Shown here: one piece after another, positions 8,800-17,213 of the stretch | Layout: every line of letters begins with the position of its first letter | How positions within the stretch are numbered: position 1 is the first letter of the stretch | NCBI GenBank assembly: GCA_018432935.1 | Contig: JAHDSF010000022.1 | Coordinates: 124,001 to 188,000, forward strand | Source of the DNA: Rhodospirillales bacterium | GTDB lineage: Bacteria; Pseudomonadota; Alphaproteobacteria; Rhodospirillales; Shumkoniaceae | Direction: 5' to 3' | Length of the DNA: 64,000 nucleotides | Notes under the pieces: generated by a model | Database searches by the model: none | The model's input: the letters and a program-made list of their open reading frames with translations, nothing else | What the model was told of the DNA's origin: nothing | Position numbers and translations under genes: made by a program

Positions 8800-8917
8800 G
8801 CGGGTCCTCCTCTCTTCCGTCGGTTGCGACGGGTCCGCGAAGAGCGATCTTCGTTTCGTGATCTCCCTCCCTGAAACCTCCCTCCTCGAGGGCCCGAAAG
8901 GGCCCTCTTTTCTTTTG
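8800..8917 (+). ncRNA. Predicted small regulatory RNA with repeated anti-Shine-Dalgarno motifs
   Basis: Several signs of a trans-acting RNA occur together. There are two perfect stem-loops, CCGTCG-GTTG-CGACGG (8817-8832) and CGAAG-AGCGAT-CTTCG (8838-8853). Unpaired pyrimidine stretches carry TCCTCCTCTC (8805-8814), CTCCCTCCCT (8863-8872) and CCTCCCTCCTC (8878-8888). A textbook intrinsic terminator ends the element. CCUCC-type motifs complementary to ribosome binding sites mark known alphaproteobacterial RNAs such as CcsR and alpha-r14 types. The 5' end is not defined. The same structure could instead be a long 3' UTR of the lipoprotein gene. Confidence 0.45.
8889..8917 (+). terminator. Strong intrinsic terminator
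   Basis: GAGGGCCC (8889-8896), loop GAAA, GGGCCCTC (8901-8908), then TTTTCTTTT. The 8-bp perfect stem, stable tetraloop and U-rich tail make this the clearest terminator in the first half of the window. It lies 230 bases beyond the nearest upstream stop codon. Confidence 0.92.
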
Positions 8918-9002
8918 CCCGGCCCGGATCGGCACCGGTAGCAGAGCCGACCCGCCTGCGCTAGGATGACGAGCGTGAGAAGGCTACGGGGGAGGGCAGT
9001 CT

Positions 9003-10400
9003 TTGATCGCGGAACACGCCGCTCGCAGGATCAAGGTGGCGGTTGGCGAGACCGACCGGGAGCGCTGGTCCGAGCCGAGCAATCTGCTGCGATCTTGGGA
9101 GGGTCGCAGCGTCCGCGCCGTCGATTTCATTCCCGCGGGGGCCAGGGTGCTCGACCTCGGTTGCGGCGCCATGACGCTGGAGCGCCACCTTCCCTATGGT
9201 TGCACCTACCTGCCCGCGGATCTTGTCCCGCGGGACTCGCGGACGCTCATTTGCGAGCTCAACAAAGGGATTCTTCCGCGGGTCGATCCGTTGCCGGACG
9301 TCGTCACGCTGCTCGGTGTGGCCGAGTACGTGAACGACCTTCCTGCACTTTTTCGGGCGTTGCGCGGGTACGATGCACGGCTTGTCGTGACGTACAACGC
9401 GACCGACTATGCGGCGGGATTGGATCGTGCCGCGCTCGGCTGGGTGAACGCGTACTCGGTCCAAGCCCTGATCGCCCTGGCCAAGGAAACCGGGTGGAGG
9501 TTGCGGCTGGCCACCTGGATCGATCGCAATCAGGTCTTGGTGCTGCTGGTGCCGCCGCCGGCACCGCAGCCGCCCACGGCGGTTCCCCGGGACGGCGCCC
9601 GGGTCCGGCCCCGGCGGGTGGCCGTCCTGTCCTGCTACGACGTGGGCAATTTCGGAGACCGGCTCGGATACCATGTGCTGAGCCCTCTGCTGCCCTCCCA
9701 TGCCGAGGTGGTCTGGATCTCGCACAACCGGTGCGCAGCAGAAATGGCAGCGGATCCGTTCGACCTCCTCGTGTTGGGGATCGGCAACAGCCTCTATCAA
9801 ACCCTGTTCACATCCGGATTCTTCCGGTTTGTCGAGGCTGTACCGCAGGTGATCGGCATCTTCGGCACCCAGTACCGCGAGGTCCTGGCCACGGCAAACA
9901 TGAGCCGGCTGCTCGACAAGGTGGACCGATGGTTTGCGCGATACGAGGAGGACGCCCTGATCTACGGGCGCGGGCGGACCAACGTCGAGCACCTGGGAGA
10001 CTGGCTGTTTGCCGCCTGCCCGATGGCACGGGGAACCGAAGAGCGGCCGCTACGGATCGAGCGTGAAATCAGGCGGCCGCTTCCGGTCGACCGCGTGATG
10101 CAGAACATCCAGCGCTACCGTGCCGTGCATTCCGCCCGCCTTCACCCGCTGGTCGTGGCCCTGACGAGCGCCGAACGCGTCGCGTATCGGGAGCAGCGGG
10201 TCTACCCGAACGAGCCGCGACTCTCCTCGGGCAAGTTCCGCTCGATGCTGATCGACGTCTTAGGCCGCACCTTTCCGGAGAACGAACTCTTCGCCGTCGA
10301 CCACGGGGCGGTGACGCGTTATCGCGCGGCCGTGCGCAACGGCATGCGGCGCCTCGAGGCGGATCTGGCGCGGCGTCTTTCGGAAACGCCTGGCGCCTGA
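9003..10400 (+). CDS. Fusion of SAM methyltransferase-like and polysaccharide pyruvyltransferase-like domains
   Basis: A 465-residue protein in two parts. Residues about 1-183 look like a class I SAM methyltransferase: motif I VLDLGCGAM near residue 50 and a later acidic PADL strand. A Pro-rich linker (about 184-203) leads to a second domain opening RRVAVLSCYDVGNFGDRLG, which matches the start of polysaccharide pyruvyltransferase (WcaK/CsaB-like) proteins. The C-terminal part is less clear. A role in decorating a surface glycan is inferred only. The TTG start at 9003 was chosen because GGAGGG lies eight bases upstream and no in-frame ATG precedes it. No other glycan gene is adjacent. Confidence 0.68.
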   Translation: MIAEHAARRIKVAVGETDRERWSEPSNLLRSWEGRSVRAVDFIPAGARVLDLGCGAMTLERHLPYGCTYLPADLVPRDSRTLICELNKGILPRVDPLPDVVTLLGVAEYVNDLPALFRALRGYDARLVVTYNATDYAAGLDRAALGWVNAYSVQALIALAKETGWRLRLATWIDRNQVLVLLVPPPAPQPPTAVPRDGARVRPRRVAVLSCYDVGNFGDRLGYHVLSPLLPSHAEVVWISHNRCAAEMAADPFDLLVLGIGNSLYQTLFTSGFFRFVEAVPQVIGIFGTQYREVLATANMSRLLDKVDRWFARYEEDALIYGRGRTNVEHLGDWLFAACPMARGTEERPLRIEREIRRPLPVDRVMQNIQRYRAVHSARLHPLVVALTSAERVAYREQRVYPNEPRLSSGKFRSMLIDVLGRTFPENELFAVDHGAVTRYRAAVRNGMRRLEADLARRLSETPGA

Positions 10401-10541
10401 CCTGCCGGCAAAGGGCCGCCGCCCGTACCGGGCGCTCGTCTCCACGATGCTCGCCCCACACTCGTCCCACCCTCCCCGCTGGCACTGGCCTGGCGCCTAC
10501 GCTACGATGACGCGCGAGACCCATGAGGGGAGGGGCATCGG

Positions 10542-12080
10542 GTGACCGCGCGGATCCACACCGTCGCGTTCCAGGGCATCGAGGTGGTGGACGTCGACGT
10601 CCAGGTGCAGCTGTCGCCGGGAATGCCGAACTTCACCGTCGTCGGCCTGCCCGACAAGGCGGTGGGCGAGAGCCGGGAACGGGTCAGGGCGGCGCTGAAC
10701 GCCATGGGGCTTGCCCTGCCGCCCAGGCGCATCACCGTCAACCTTTCGCCGGCCGACATCGTCAAGGAAGGCAGCCATTACGACCTGCCGGTCGCCCTCG
10801 GCCTCCTGGTCGCGATGGGCATCCTGCCGGCCGAGGAGGCGGGCGGCTTCGTGGCGCTGGGCGAGCTCGCGCTCGACGGCCAGCTGGCGCCGGTGGCCGG
10901 GGTGCTGCCGGCGGCGATCCATGCCGCGGCTCAGTCGCTGGGCCTGATCTGCCCCGGCGTCCAGGGCGGCGAGGCGGCGTGGGCGGGCGAGATCGCGATC
11001 CTGGCGCCGCGCGACCTCCTTTCCCTCGTCAACCACTTCAAGGGTACCCAGGCGCTGGCGCCGCCGCAGCCGAAGATGACGGACGATTCGTCCGTCTTCC
11101 CCGACCTGCGCGACATCAAGGGCCAGGAGACGGCGAAGAGGGCGCTCGAGGTGGCCGCCGCCGGCGCGCACAACCTCTTGATGGTCGGCCCGCCCGGCGC
11201 CGGCAAGTCGATGCTGGCGGCACGGCTGCCCGGCATCCTGCCGCCGCTTGAGGCTTCCGAGGCGCTCGAGGTCAGCATGATCCACTCGCTGGCCGGCGCG
11301 CTGAAGGAGGGCGGCCTGTCGCGCCGGCGGCCGTTCCGCGACCCCCACCATTCGTGCTCGGTCGCCGCGCTGGTGGGCGGCGGCTTGCGGGCCCGGCCGG
11401 GCGAGGTGTCGCTCGCCCATCTCGGCGTCCTCTTCCTCGACGAGCTGCCGGAGTTCCCGCGCGCGGCGCTGGAATCCTTGCGCCAGCCGCTGGAGACCGG
11501 GCGCACCACGGTGGCCCGCGCCAACGCCCACGTCACCTATCCGGCGCGGTTCCAGCTGATCGCCGCCATGAACCCCTGCAAGTGCGGCTACCTCGACGAC
11601 CCGGCGCTCGCCTGCTCGCGGGTGCCGAAGTGCGCCGAGGAGTACCAGGCGCGCATCTCGGGGCCCCTGTTCGACCGCATCGACCTCCACGTCCAGGTGC
11701 CGGCGGTCAGCCCCGCCGACCTCACCCTGCCGCCGCCCGCCGAGGGCTCGGCCGAGGTGGCGCGCCGCGTCGCCGCCGCGCGCGCGGCGCAGCGGGAGCG
11801 CTACGCCGCCCACAAGGGAAAGAAGATCCGCACCAACGCCGAGGCCGACGGCGAGCTCTTGGAGAAGGTGGCGGCGCCCGACGAGGCGGGCCGCAAGCTG
11901 CTGCTGGAGGCGGCCGAGGGCATGCACCTGACGGCGCGCGGCTATCACCGCGTCCTGCGCGTCGCCCGCACGCTGGCCGACCTCGAAGGCGCCGGCGCCG
12001 TCAGGCGCCTCCATGTGGCCGAGGCGCTTTCCTACCGCCGCATTATGCCGGGACGGGGGCTGGCGGCGCGACGGGCGTGA
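10542..12080 (+). CDS. comM: YifB/ComM-family Mg-chelatase-like AAA+ ATPase
   Basis: A 512-residue protein with the three-part ComM plan: an N-terminal ChlI/Lon-like domain (about 20-140), a central AAA+ domain with Walker A GPPGAGKS (about 220) and Walker B VLFLDEL, and a C-terminal Mg-chelatase-type lid. The invariant AMNPCKCGY stretch is present. ComM is known as a hexameric helicase that promotes branch migration when transformed DNA is integrated; many non-competent bacteria also keep it. The GTG start at 10542 has a GAGGGGAGGGG site just upstream. Confidence 0.93.
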   Translation: MTARIHTVAFQGIEVVDVDVQVQLSPGMPNFTVVGLPDKAVGESRERVRAALNAMGLALPPRRITVNLSPADIVKEGSHYDLPVALGLLVAMGILPAEEAGGFVALGELALDGQLAPVAGVLPAAIHAAAQSLGLICPGVQGGEAAWAGEIAILAPRDLLSLVNHFKGTQALAPPQPKMTDDSSVFPDLRDIKGQETAKRALEVAAAGAHNLLMVGPPGAGKSMLAARLPGILPPLEASEALEVSMIHSLAGALKEGGLSRRRPFRDPHHSCSVAALVGGGLRARPGEVSLAHLGVLFLDELPEFPRAALESLRQPLETGRTTVARANAHVTYPARFQLIAAMNPCKCGYLDDPALACSRVPKCAEEYQARISGPLFDRIDLHVQVPAVSPADLTLPPPAEGSAEVARRVAAARAAQRERYAAHKGKKIRTNAEADGELLEKVAAPDEAGRKLLLEAAEGMHLTARGYHRVLRVARTLADLEGAGAVRRLHVAEALSYRRIMPGRGLAARRA

Positions 12081-12136
12081 CGCCATCTGCCTTGCCGTCG
12101 AACAGCATTCGGAGGCCGCCTGTGCCGGAGGAGAAG

Positions 12137-12604
12137 ATGCCCATCGCCATCGAAGCCGCCTCGGCGCCGCCGCGGGCGCCGCTCTTGACGTTCCCCGAGC
12201 CGCTGGCCTCGCGGCTGGTCGGACGCACCCGATGCCCGCTGGGCGATCCCTTCGGGCTGACGCGGTTCGGCGTCAACCTGACGCGGCTGGCGCCGGGCAG
12301 CATGTCGGCGCTGCGCCACTGCCATGCGCAGCAGGACGAGTTCGTGTACATCCTGGAAGGCTCGCCCGTCCTGGTCACCGACGCTGGCGAGACCCCGCTC
12401 GGCCCCGGCATGTGCGCCGGCTTCAAGGCGGGCAGCGGCGACGCCCACCACCTCGTCAACCGCACCGCCGCCGACGTCGTCTATCTCGAGATCGGCGACC
12501 GCACGCCCGGCGACAACGTGACGTATCCCGACGACGACGTCGCGATCGACCGCGATCCCGACGGCCGGATGCGCGTAGTACGAAAGGACGGCTCTCCGAT
12601 CTGA
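12137..12604 (+). CDS. Cupin-domain protein
   Basis: A 155-residue single-domain cupin. Motif 1 is seen as RHCHAQQDEFVYILEG (metal-binding His, His, Glu) and motif 2 as GSGDAHHLVNRT. This form occurs in many uncharacterised alphaproteobacterial proteins that bind small acids or sugars. A GGAGGAG ribosome site precedes the ATG. It lies 56 bases after comM. No substrate can be assigned. Confidence 0.85.
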   Translation: MPIAIEAASAPPRAPLLTFPEPLASRLVGRTRCPLGDPFGLTRFGVNLTRLAPGSMSALRHCHAQQDEFVYILEGSPVLVTDAGETPLGPGMCAGFKAGSGDAHHLVNRTAADVVYLEIGDRTPGDNVTYPDDDVAIDRDPDGRMRVVRKDGSPI

Positions 12605-12721
12605 AGCCCCACCGACGAGCCCCTTTCCGCCTTCGGGGGGACAGGGAGGCGCGCGACGAGACTTGCGGCGGTCTCCCGGTGTAAAACTCGGGGCTTGTCC
12701 CCACCGCACGGCAGCTCAAGG

Positions 12722-13465
12722 ATGGCGGGCCCTCAGAACATCTACGACGACACCGCCTTCTTCGCCGGCTATTCGGCCCTGCGGCGGGAGGATACCGGCC
12801 TCAACGCGGCGCTGGAGGTGCCGGCGCTGCGGCGCCTGCTGCCGCCTTCGCTGGAAGGCCTCCGGGTGCTCGACCTCGGCTGCGGGTTCGGACATTTCGC
12901 CCGCTTCGCGCGTTCGCAAGGCGCCCGCGAGGTGGTCGCCGTTGACGTCTCGGCGCGCATGTTGACCGCGGCCCGGGAGGCCACGGACGACCCCGCGATC
13001 CGCTACGTTCACGCGCCGGTCGAGGCGTTCGAGCCCGATCCCGCAGGCTTCGACCTCGTCGTCTCGTCGCTGGTTCTCCACTACGTCGAGGGCTACGGCG
13101 CGATCGTCCGCCGCGTGTTCCGGGCGCTCCGGCCGGGCGGGCGGTTCGTGCTGTCGGTCGAGCACCCGGTGTGCACCGCGCTCGGCACCTTCGAGTGGGT
13201 CCCGTCCGCCGATCACCCCGACGCGCGCTGGACACTCGGCCGCTACCGCGACGAGGGCCTGCGCCACACCAAGTGGTTCGTCGACGACGTCATCAAGTAT
13301 CACCGCACCGTCGAAACCTACGTCAACACGCTGCTGGACGCCGGCTTCGCTTTGCGCCGGCTCGAGGAGCCGGAACCGACGCCGGAAGCGCTGGCGCAGC
13401 GCCCCGAGCTGGAGCTGCACCGCCGCCGGCCGCCGTTCCTCATGCTCGCCGCCGACAAGCCATGA
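12722..13465 (+). CDS. Class I SAM-dependent methyltransferase (first of two)
   Basis: A 247-residue methyltransferase. Motif I is VLDLGCGFGHFARFA (about residue 49), the ribose-binding acid follows in VVAVDVS, and motif IV/post-I is FDLVVSSLVLHYV. The C-terminal HRTVETYVNTLLDAGFALRR and LAQRPEL stretches resemble small-molecule methyltransferases of the UbiE/BioC type. The acceptor is unknown. The ATG at 12722 has AAGG close by; a longer start at 12695 is possible. It overlaps the next methyltransferase gene by ATGA, so the two are translationally coupled. Confidence 0.88.
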   Translation: MAGPQNIYDDTAFFAGYSALRREDTGLNAALEVPALRRLLPPSLEGLRVLDLGCGFGHFARFARSQGAREVVAVDVSARMLTAAREATDDPAIRYVHAPVEAFEPDPAGFDLVVSSLVLHYVEGYGAIVRRVFRALRPGGRFVLSVEHPVCTALGTFEWVPSADHPDARWTLGRYRDEGLRHTKWFVDDVIKYHRTVETYVNTLLDAGFALRRLEEPEPTPEALAQRPELELHRRRPPFLMLAADKP

Positions 13466-14211
13466 CCCGAGTTCCCGCGTCTGACGGCGTCGCCTCGGTC
13501 GCCGAGCATTACGAAATCCTGCTCGCCGAGCACTACACGTGGATGGCCGGCGACTTCGCCGGCAAGGTGGCGGAGCAGAGGGCCCTGCTTGCCCGGCTCG
13601 GCCTGCCGCCCGCAGGCGGCCGCGCTCTCGACCTCGGCTGCGGCTCCGGCTTCCAGTCGGTGGCGCTGGCGGAGCTCGGCTTCCCGGTTCTGGCGGTCGA
13701 CACCAGCCGCACCCTGCTGGCAGAGCTTGCGGGCCGCACGGGGACGCTGCCGATCACGACCCTGGAGGCCGACATCCGCGGCGGCCTGCAGGCGGTCGAA
13801 CCCGGCTTCGCCGTCGCGGTCTGCATGGGCGATACCCTGACCCACCTGCCGTCCCGGGACGACGTCGTGCGCCTGTTCGCGACGGTGCGGCGGCTGCTGA
13901 CGGCTGGCGGCCTGTTCGTGATCGGCCTTCGCGACATGATCCGGCCGCTCGAAGGGACCGACCGCTTCATCCCGGTCCGCAGCGACGCCGACCGCATCAT
14001 GACCTGCTTCCTGGAGTACGAGCCCGAGACGGTGATCGTGCACGACCTCGTCCACGTGCGCGAGGGGAGCGGCTGGTCGCTGCGCAAGAGCGCCTACCGC
14101 AAGCTCCGCCTGGGGACGGACTGGGCGCAGGCCCGGCTGGCCGAGGCCGGTTTCGCGGTGGAGCGCGTCCAGGCCGTCGCCGGAATGGCGCTGCTGGCGG
14201 CGCGCGCCTGA
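13462..14211 (+). CDS. Class I SAM-dependent methyltransferase (second of two)
   Basis: A 249-residue methyltransferase with motif I ALDLGCGSGFQSVAL (about residue 55) and the acidic end of strand 2 in VLAVDTS. It is not a recent duplicate of the gene before it: apart from the SAM fold the two differ widely. The ATGA overlap with that gene suggests that both products act in one pathway, which cannot be named from sequence. Confidence 0.86.
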   Translation: MTRVPASDGVASVAEHYEILLAEHYTWMAGDFAGKVAEQRALLARLGLPPAGGRALDLGCGSGFQSVALAELGFPVLAVDTSRTLLAELAGRTGTLPITTLEADIRGGLQAVEPGFAVAVCMGDTLTHLPSRDDVVRLFATVRRLLTAGGLFVIGLRDMIRPLEGTDRFIPVRSDADRIMTCFLEYEPETVIVHDLVHVREGSGWSLRKSAYRKLRLGTDWAQARLAEAGFAVERVQAVAGMALLAARA

Positions 14212-14279
14212 CGGCCCGGTTTGCCAGAACCGCCCCGATCCCGTAGGGTCCGCAGGGGAACCGAAGGGGGGAGCGGGGG

Positions 14280-14912
14280 ATGAGCACCGAGCTGCACGAG
14301 TTCGCGCGTCAGGCGCTGGCCCAGGGGATCGAGCGGCCGCGAATCGCCGCCGCCCTGCGTGACGCCGGCTGGCCGGAGGCGGACGTCGCCGCCGCGCTCG
14401 GCGCTTTCGCCGACAGCGGTTTCGGCCTGCCGGTGCCGAAGCCCAAGCCGTACCTGTCGGCGCGCGAGGTGTTCCTCTACCTGGTCATGTTCGCGGCGCT
14501 CTATTCCTGCGCCTACCACCTCGGCGATCTTGCCTTCGACTTCATCGACCGCTTCTTTCCCGATCCGCTGGACCCGGCCGGCGGCAGACGGTTCGCCGAC
14601 AGCGTCCGCTGGAACGTCTCGGTCCTGGTGGTCGGCTTCCCGGTGTTCCTGCTCACCTTCCGCCTGGTCACCGGCGCCATCGCCCGCGATCCCAGCAAAC
14701 GGGCCTCGCGTCCGCGCAAGTGGCTGACCTACCTGACACTGTTCCTGGCCGCGGTGGCGCTGGCGGGCGACGTGGCGGTGCTGGTCTACAGCGTGCTGGG
14801 CGGCGAGCTGACGGTCCGCTTCGTCCTCAAGGTGGCGACGGTGGCAGTGATCGCCGGCGGCGGCTTCTGGTACTTCCTTTCCGACATGCGGAAGGAGGAG
14901 GCGGAGCCATGA
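14280..14912 (+). CDS. DUF5671 four-helix membrane protein
   Basis: A 210-residue protein. The first about 55 residues are soluble and contain a short helical repeat, RQALAQGIERPRIAAALRDA, with a Trp-Pro turn. Four hydrophobic segments follow, at about 60-82, 118-138, 155-175 and 180-200. The segment YLVMFAALYSCAYHLGDL matches the DUF5671 pattern. Function is unknown. It overlaps the next gene by ATGA. Confidence 0.75.
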   Translation: MSTELHEFARQALAQGIERPRIAAALRDAGWPEADVAAALGAFADSGFGLPVPKPKPYLSAREVFLYLVMFAALYSCAYHLGDLAFDFIDRFFPDPLDPAGGRRFADSVRWNVSVLVVGFPVFLLTFRLVTGAIARDPSKRASRPRKWLTYLTLFLAAVALAGDVAVLVYSVLGGELTVRFVLKVATVAVIAGGGFWYFLSDMRKEEAEP

Positions 14913-15334
14913 GCCCGGCGGCCTTGTTCGCCGGCGCGTCGACGGCGCTGGTCGCGGCGGCCGTGCTCGCGGGCGTGACCCTGCTGGGGTCACCCTCGGA
15001 CCAGCGCTCGCTGCGCCTCGACGAGGAGAGGGTCCGCGACCTGATGGCGATCTCCGGGGTGGCGGAGCGCTACTTGCGAGGCCACGACGCGCTTCCCGAC
15101 AGCCTTGCCGAGCTGACCCGGGGCGAGCAGTGGAGCGTGACCCGCTCCCGCGACCCGGAGACGCAGGAACCCTACACGTACCGGGTGACCGGGCCCTCGA
15201 GCTACGAGCTGTGCGCGGGCTTCGCCAATCCTCTGGCGGCGGCCGCGGCCGAAGAGATGCGGCTGTCGGCGTTCTGGCAGCACCCTGCCGGACGCCACTG
15301 CTTCGCCTTCGACGCGGCGCTGCCGAGACGCTGA
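14909..15334 (+). CDS. Small membrane-anchored protein paired with the DUF5671 protein
   Basis: A 141-residue protein with one N-terminal hydrophobic helix (about 5-27) and a periplasmic domain. The stretch ERYLRGHDALPDSLAELTR resembles the soluble part of pseudopilin-like proteins (a helix followed by a Pro-turn), but no prepilin peptidase site is seen. Two cysteines in the last third (SYELCAGF and GRHCFAF) could form a disulfide. Start coupling by ATGA to the DUF5671 gene implies a two-protein membrane unit. Function unknown. Confidence 0.7.
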   Translation: MSPAALFAGASTALVAAAVLAGVTLLGSPSDQRSLRLDEERVRDLMAISGVAERYLRGHDALPDSLAELTRGEQWSVTRSRDPETQEPYTYRVTGPSSYELCAGFANPLAAAAAEEMRLSAFWQHPAGRHCFAFDAALPRR

Positions 15335-15375
15335 GGGAGACTGCCGTCTGCCCGTGAGGCAACCCTTCACGGATC

Positions 15376-15391
15376 TGTCACCGGCGTGACA
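15376..15391. promoter_or_regulatory. Palindrome upstream of phytase-like esterase gene, possible operator
   Basis: TGTCACCGGCGTGACA has perfect 6-base arms (TGTCAC/GTGACA) around a 4-base centre. It lies 67 bases before the start codon at 15458 and 41 bases after the preceding stop. TGTCA is also the core of Pho-box repeats, but here the copies are inverted, so a PhoB site is not supported. The cognate regulator is unknown. Confidence 0.4.
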
Positions 15392-15457
15392 AGCCCCCGA
15401 CACGAAATCCAACCACTATTCCCCCTTCCCGTGGACATGACACCGAGAGGTTGGAGG

Positions 15458-16780
15458 ATGCGTAACAGGATTCTCGCTGCGGCCGGCTTCATCTTCACCC
15501 TGGCCGCGCGCCCGGCGGCGGCAATCGACATCACGGCTCTGACGTCGGACGATCCGCTGAACGGCTGGCGGACGGTCACCTATCCGGGAGGCAAGACTGC
15601 GGACTACACGGCCGGAATCGGCTCGGCCGCTTATCGGCATCCGGGCGACCCGGGCGACATCATCTACACGCTGTCGGATCGCGGACCGAACTTCACCTGC
15701 GGGGATGCCGCCAAGATCGTCGGCGAGGCAAGTCAGCCGTTGTGCAAAGGGGTGGCCGGGGCCCGGTTCTACCCGACCCCCGACTACAGCCCGTCGATCT
15801 ACCGCCTGGTCCTCGACCGCACGCACGGCACATTTGCCGTCAAGGACGTGATCGCGTTGAAAACTGCATCGGGAGTCCCGGTTTCGGGCCTGCTGAACCC
15901 GCAGACAGCTGCCAAGACGGACACCGCGATCGACCTTGCGGGCAGCACGCTCGCCTACGATCCCAACACCGTCGATGCCGAGGGGCTGGTCAAGCTTTCG
16001 GACGGCAGCTTCTGGATCGGCGAGGAGATGGGGCCCTCGATCCTCCACGTCGCCGCCGACGGTCGCATCGTCGAGCGGTTCGTGCCGGCCGACGCGGCCG
16101 CCGACTACAAGGATGCGGATACCCGGATCGTCGCCTCGCTGCCGGCCATCCTGTCGAAGCGGCAGCCCAACCGCGGCATTGAATCGATGGCGGTGTCGCC
16201 GGACGAGCGGTATCTCTATTTCATCCTGCAGAACCCGCTCGCAAACCCGGATGCCAAGGCCTACACCGCGGCCCGCAATACCCGCCTCTTCAAGTTCGAC
16301 CGCGCCGCCGGCAAGCTGGTCGGCGAGTACGTCTACCAGCTCGACACCCCGGAAACCTTCGGCTTCGACACCACCAAGTCGCAAAGCGCGCCGCGCATCT
16401 CGGAACTCACCGCCCTTGGCGCCGACCGCCTCCTCGTCCTCGAGCGCACCGACAAGACCACCAAGCTGCACGAAATCACCCTGTCGGGCGCCACCAACAT
16501 CCTGGGCAGCAAGTGGGACGACGCGGCGACTTCGCCGACCCTCGAGCAGAGCAACGAGATCGCGGCCACCGGCATCGTCCCGGTTCCCAAGACGCCGCGT
16601 TTCGATACCTTCCGCGACGCCAAGGCCGCCCCGGTGAAGATCGAGGGCGTGGCGCTGCTGGGTGACGGCAGCCTGGCGCTGATCAACGACAACGACTTCG
16701 GCATCACCGGCGAGACGACCGGGGTATTGATCGTCGAGGGTGCTGTCACTGCCGATCCGACCGCCTACAAGCGGCCGTAG
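15458..16780 (+). CDS. Secreted esterase-like phytase-family beta-propeller protein
   Basis: A 440-residue protein with a signal peptide ending at about AARPAAA. The mature chain belongs to the esterase-like activity of phytase family: GDIIYTLSDRGPNF near the start, DAEGLVKLSDGSFWIGEE in the middle and IEGVALLGDGSLALINDND near the end, all typical of propeller blades that bind calcium. Some relatives hydrolyse phosphate esters, but the reaction is unproven for most. The start at 15458 was chosen for the signal peptide and a GAGAGG site; an upstream frame start at 15386 would bury the signal. Confidence 0.85.
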   Translation: MRNRILAAAGFIFTLAARPAAAIDITALTSDDPLNGWRTVTYPGGKTADYTAGIGSAAYRHPGDPGDIIYTLSDRGPNFTCGDAAKIVGEASQPLCKGVAGARFYPTPDYSPSIYRLVLDRTHGTFAVKDVIALKTASGVPVSGLLNPQTAAKTDTAIDLAGSTLAYDPNTVDAEGLVKLSDGSFWIGEEMGPSILHVAADGRIVERFVPADAAADYKDADTRIVASLPAILSKRQPNRGIESMAVSPDERYLYFILQNPLANPDAKAYTAARNTRLFKFDRAAGKLVGEYVYQLDTPETFGFDTTKSQSAPRISELTALGADRLLVLERTDKTTKLHEITLSGATNILGSKWDDAATSPTLEQSNEIAATGIVPVPKTPRFDTFRDAKAAPVKIEGVALLGDGSLALINDNDFGITGETTGVLIVEGAVTADPTAYKRP

Positions 16781-16791
16781 GCACCGTGCCG

Positions 16792-16830
16792 CCTCGGGCC
16801 GCCGGCTACCGCGCTAGCAGCGGCCCGAGG
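16792..16830. terminator. Palindrome between convergent genes, probable bidirectional terminator
   Basis: Arms CCTCGGGCCGC (16792-16802) and GCGGCCCGAGG (16820-16830) pair perfectly over 11 bases. The element sits between the esterase stop and the HIT stop, and its right arm lies inside the last codons of the HIT gene. No T tract follows on either strand, so it may act with Rho or only protect 3' ends. Confidence 0.45.
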
Positions 16831-17168
16831 CTGCCGCCGCCGAAAAGATGGATGTGGAGGTGCATGACCTCCTGCCCGGCGTCGCGGCCGTGGTTGGCGA
16901 GGATGCGGTAGCCCGAGGCGTCCACCCCCAGCTGCCTCGCCACCGCGGCCACCGCCTTGAACAGGCCGGCGATCTCCGCCGGCGAGGCCTTGGCGGTGAA
17001 ATCGTCCATCGACACGTACGCGCCCTTCGGGATCACCAGCACGTGGGTCGGCGCCTGCGGGTTGATGTCGGGGAAGGCCAGCGCGTAGTCGTCCTCGTAG
17101 AGCTTCTTGACGGGGATCTCGCCGCGCAGGATGCGGGCGAAGATGTTGCTGTCGTCGTACCCGGCCAT
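16806..17168 (-). CDS. HIT-family nucleotide hydrolase (HinT-like)
   Basis: A 120-residue histidine triad protein. The catalytic HLHIHLFGG lies near the C terminus, with NIFARILRGEIP and DINPQAPTHVLVIPK before it. HinT-type enzymes hydrolyse purine nucleoside phosphoramidates; the biological role is unclear. The ATG at 17168 was chosen over longer starts because AGGAGGAA lies just upstream and the family begins there. It is last in the his-gene run, separated from hisE by a palindromic repeat, and this neighbourhood is common in Rhodospirillales. Confidence 0.9.
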   Translation of the reverse strand: MAGYDDSNIFARILRGEIPVKKLYEDDYALAFPDINPQAPTHVLVIPKGAYVSMDDFTAKASPAEIAGLFKAVAAVARQLGVDASGYRILANHGRDAGQEVMHLHIHLFGGGSLGPLLAR

Positions 17169-17213
17169 CAAGTTCCTCCTTCGGTTTCGAATCTCGTCCC
17201 GAGCGTGTCGAAG

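Larger units (their letters stand above)
8662..9002. other. 341-base intergenic region with several hairpins
   Basis: No convincing protein gene lies here. The left part has a perfect stem CCATAC-GTCG-GTATGG (8713-8728). The right part holds two further stem-loops, repeated CCTCC motifs and a strong terminator, described as a predicted small RNA. A weak promoter match is TTGCGG (8753-8758) with TACCCT (8774-8779). Confidence 0.6.

Noticed and set aside
8662-9002. 6S, tmRNA or 4.5S RNA in the intergenic region
   Set aside because: None of the conserved cores of those RNAs is visible; only an unclassified small RNA is supported.
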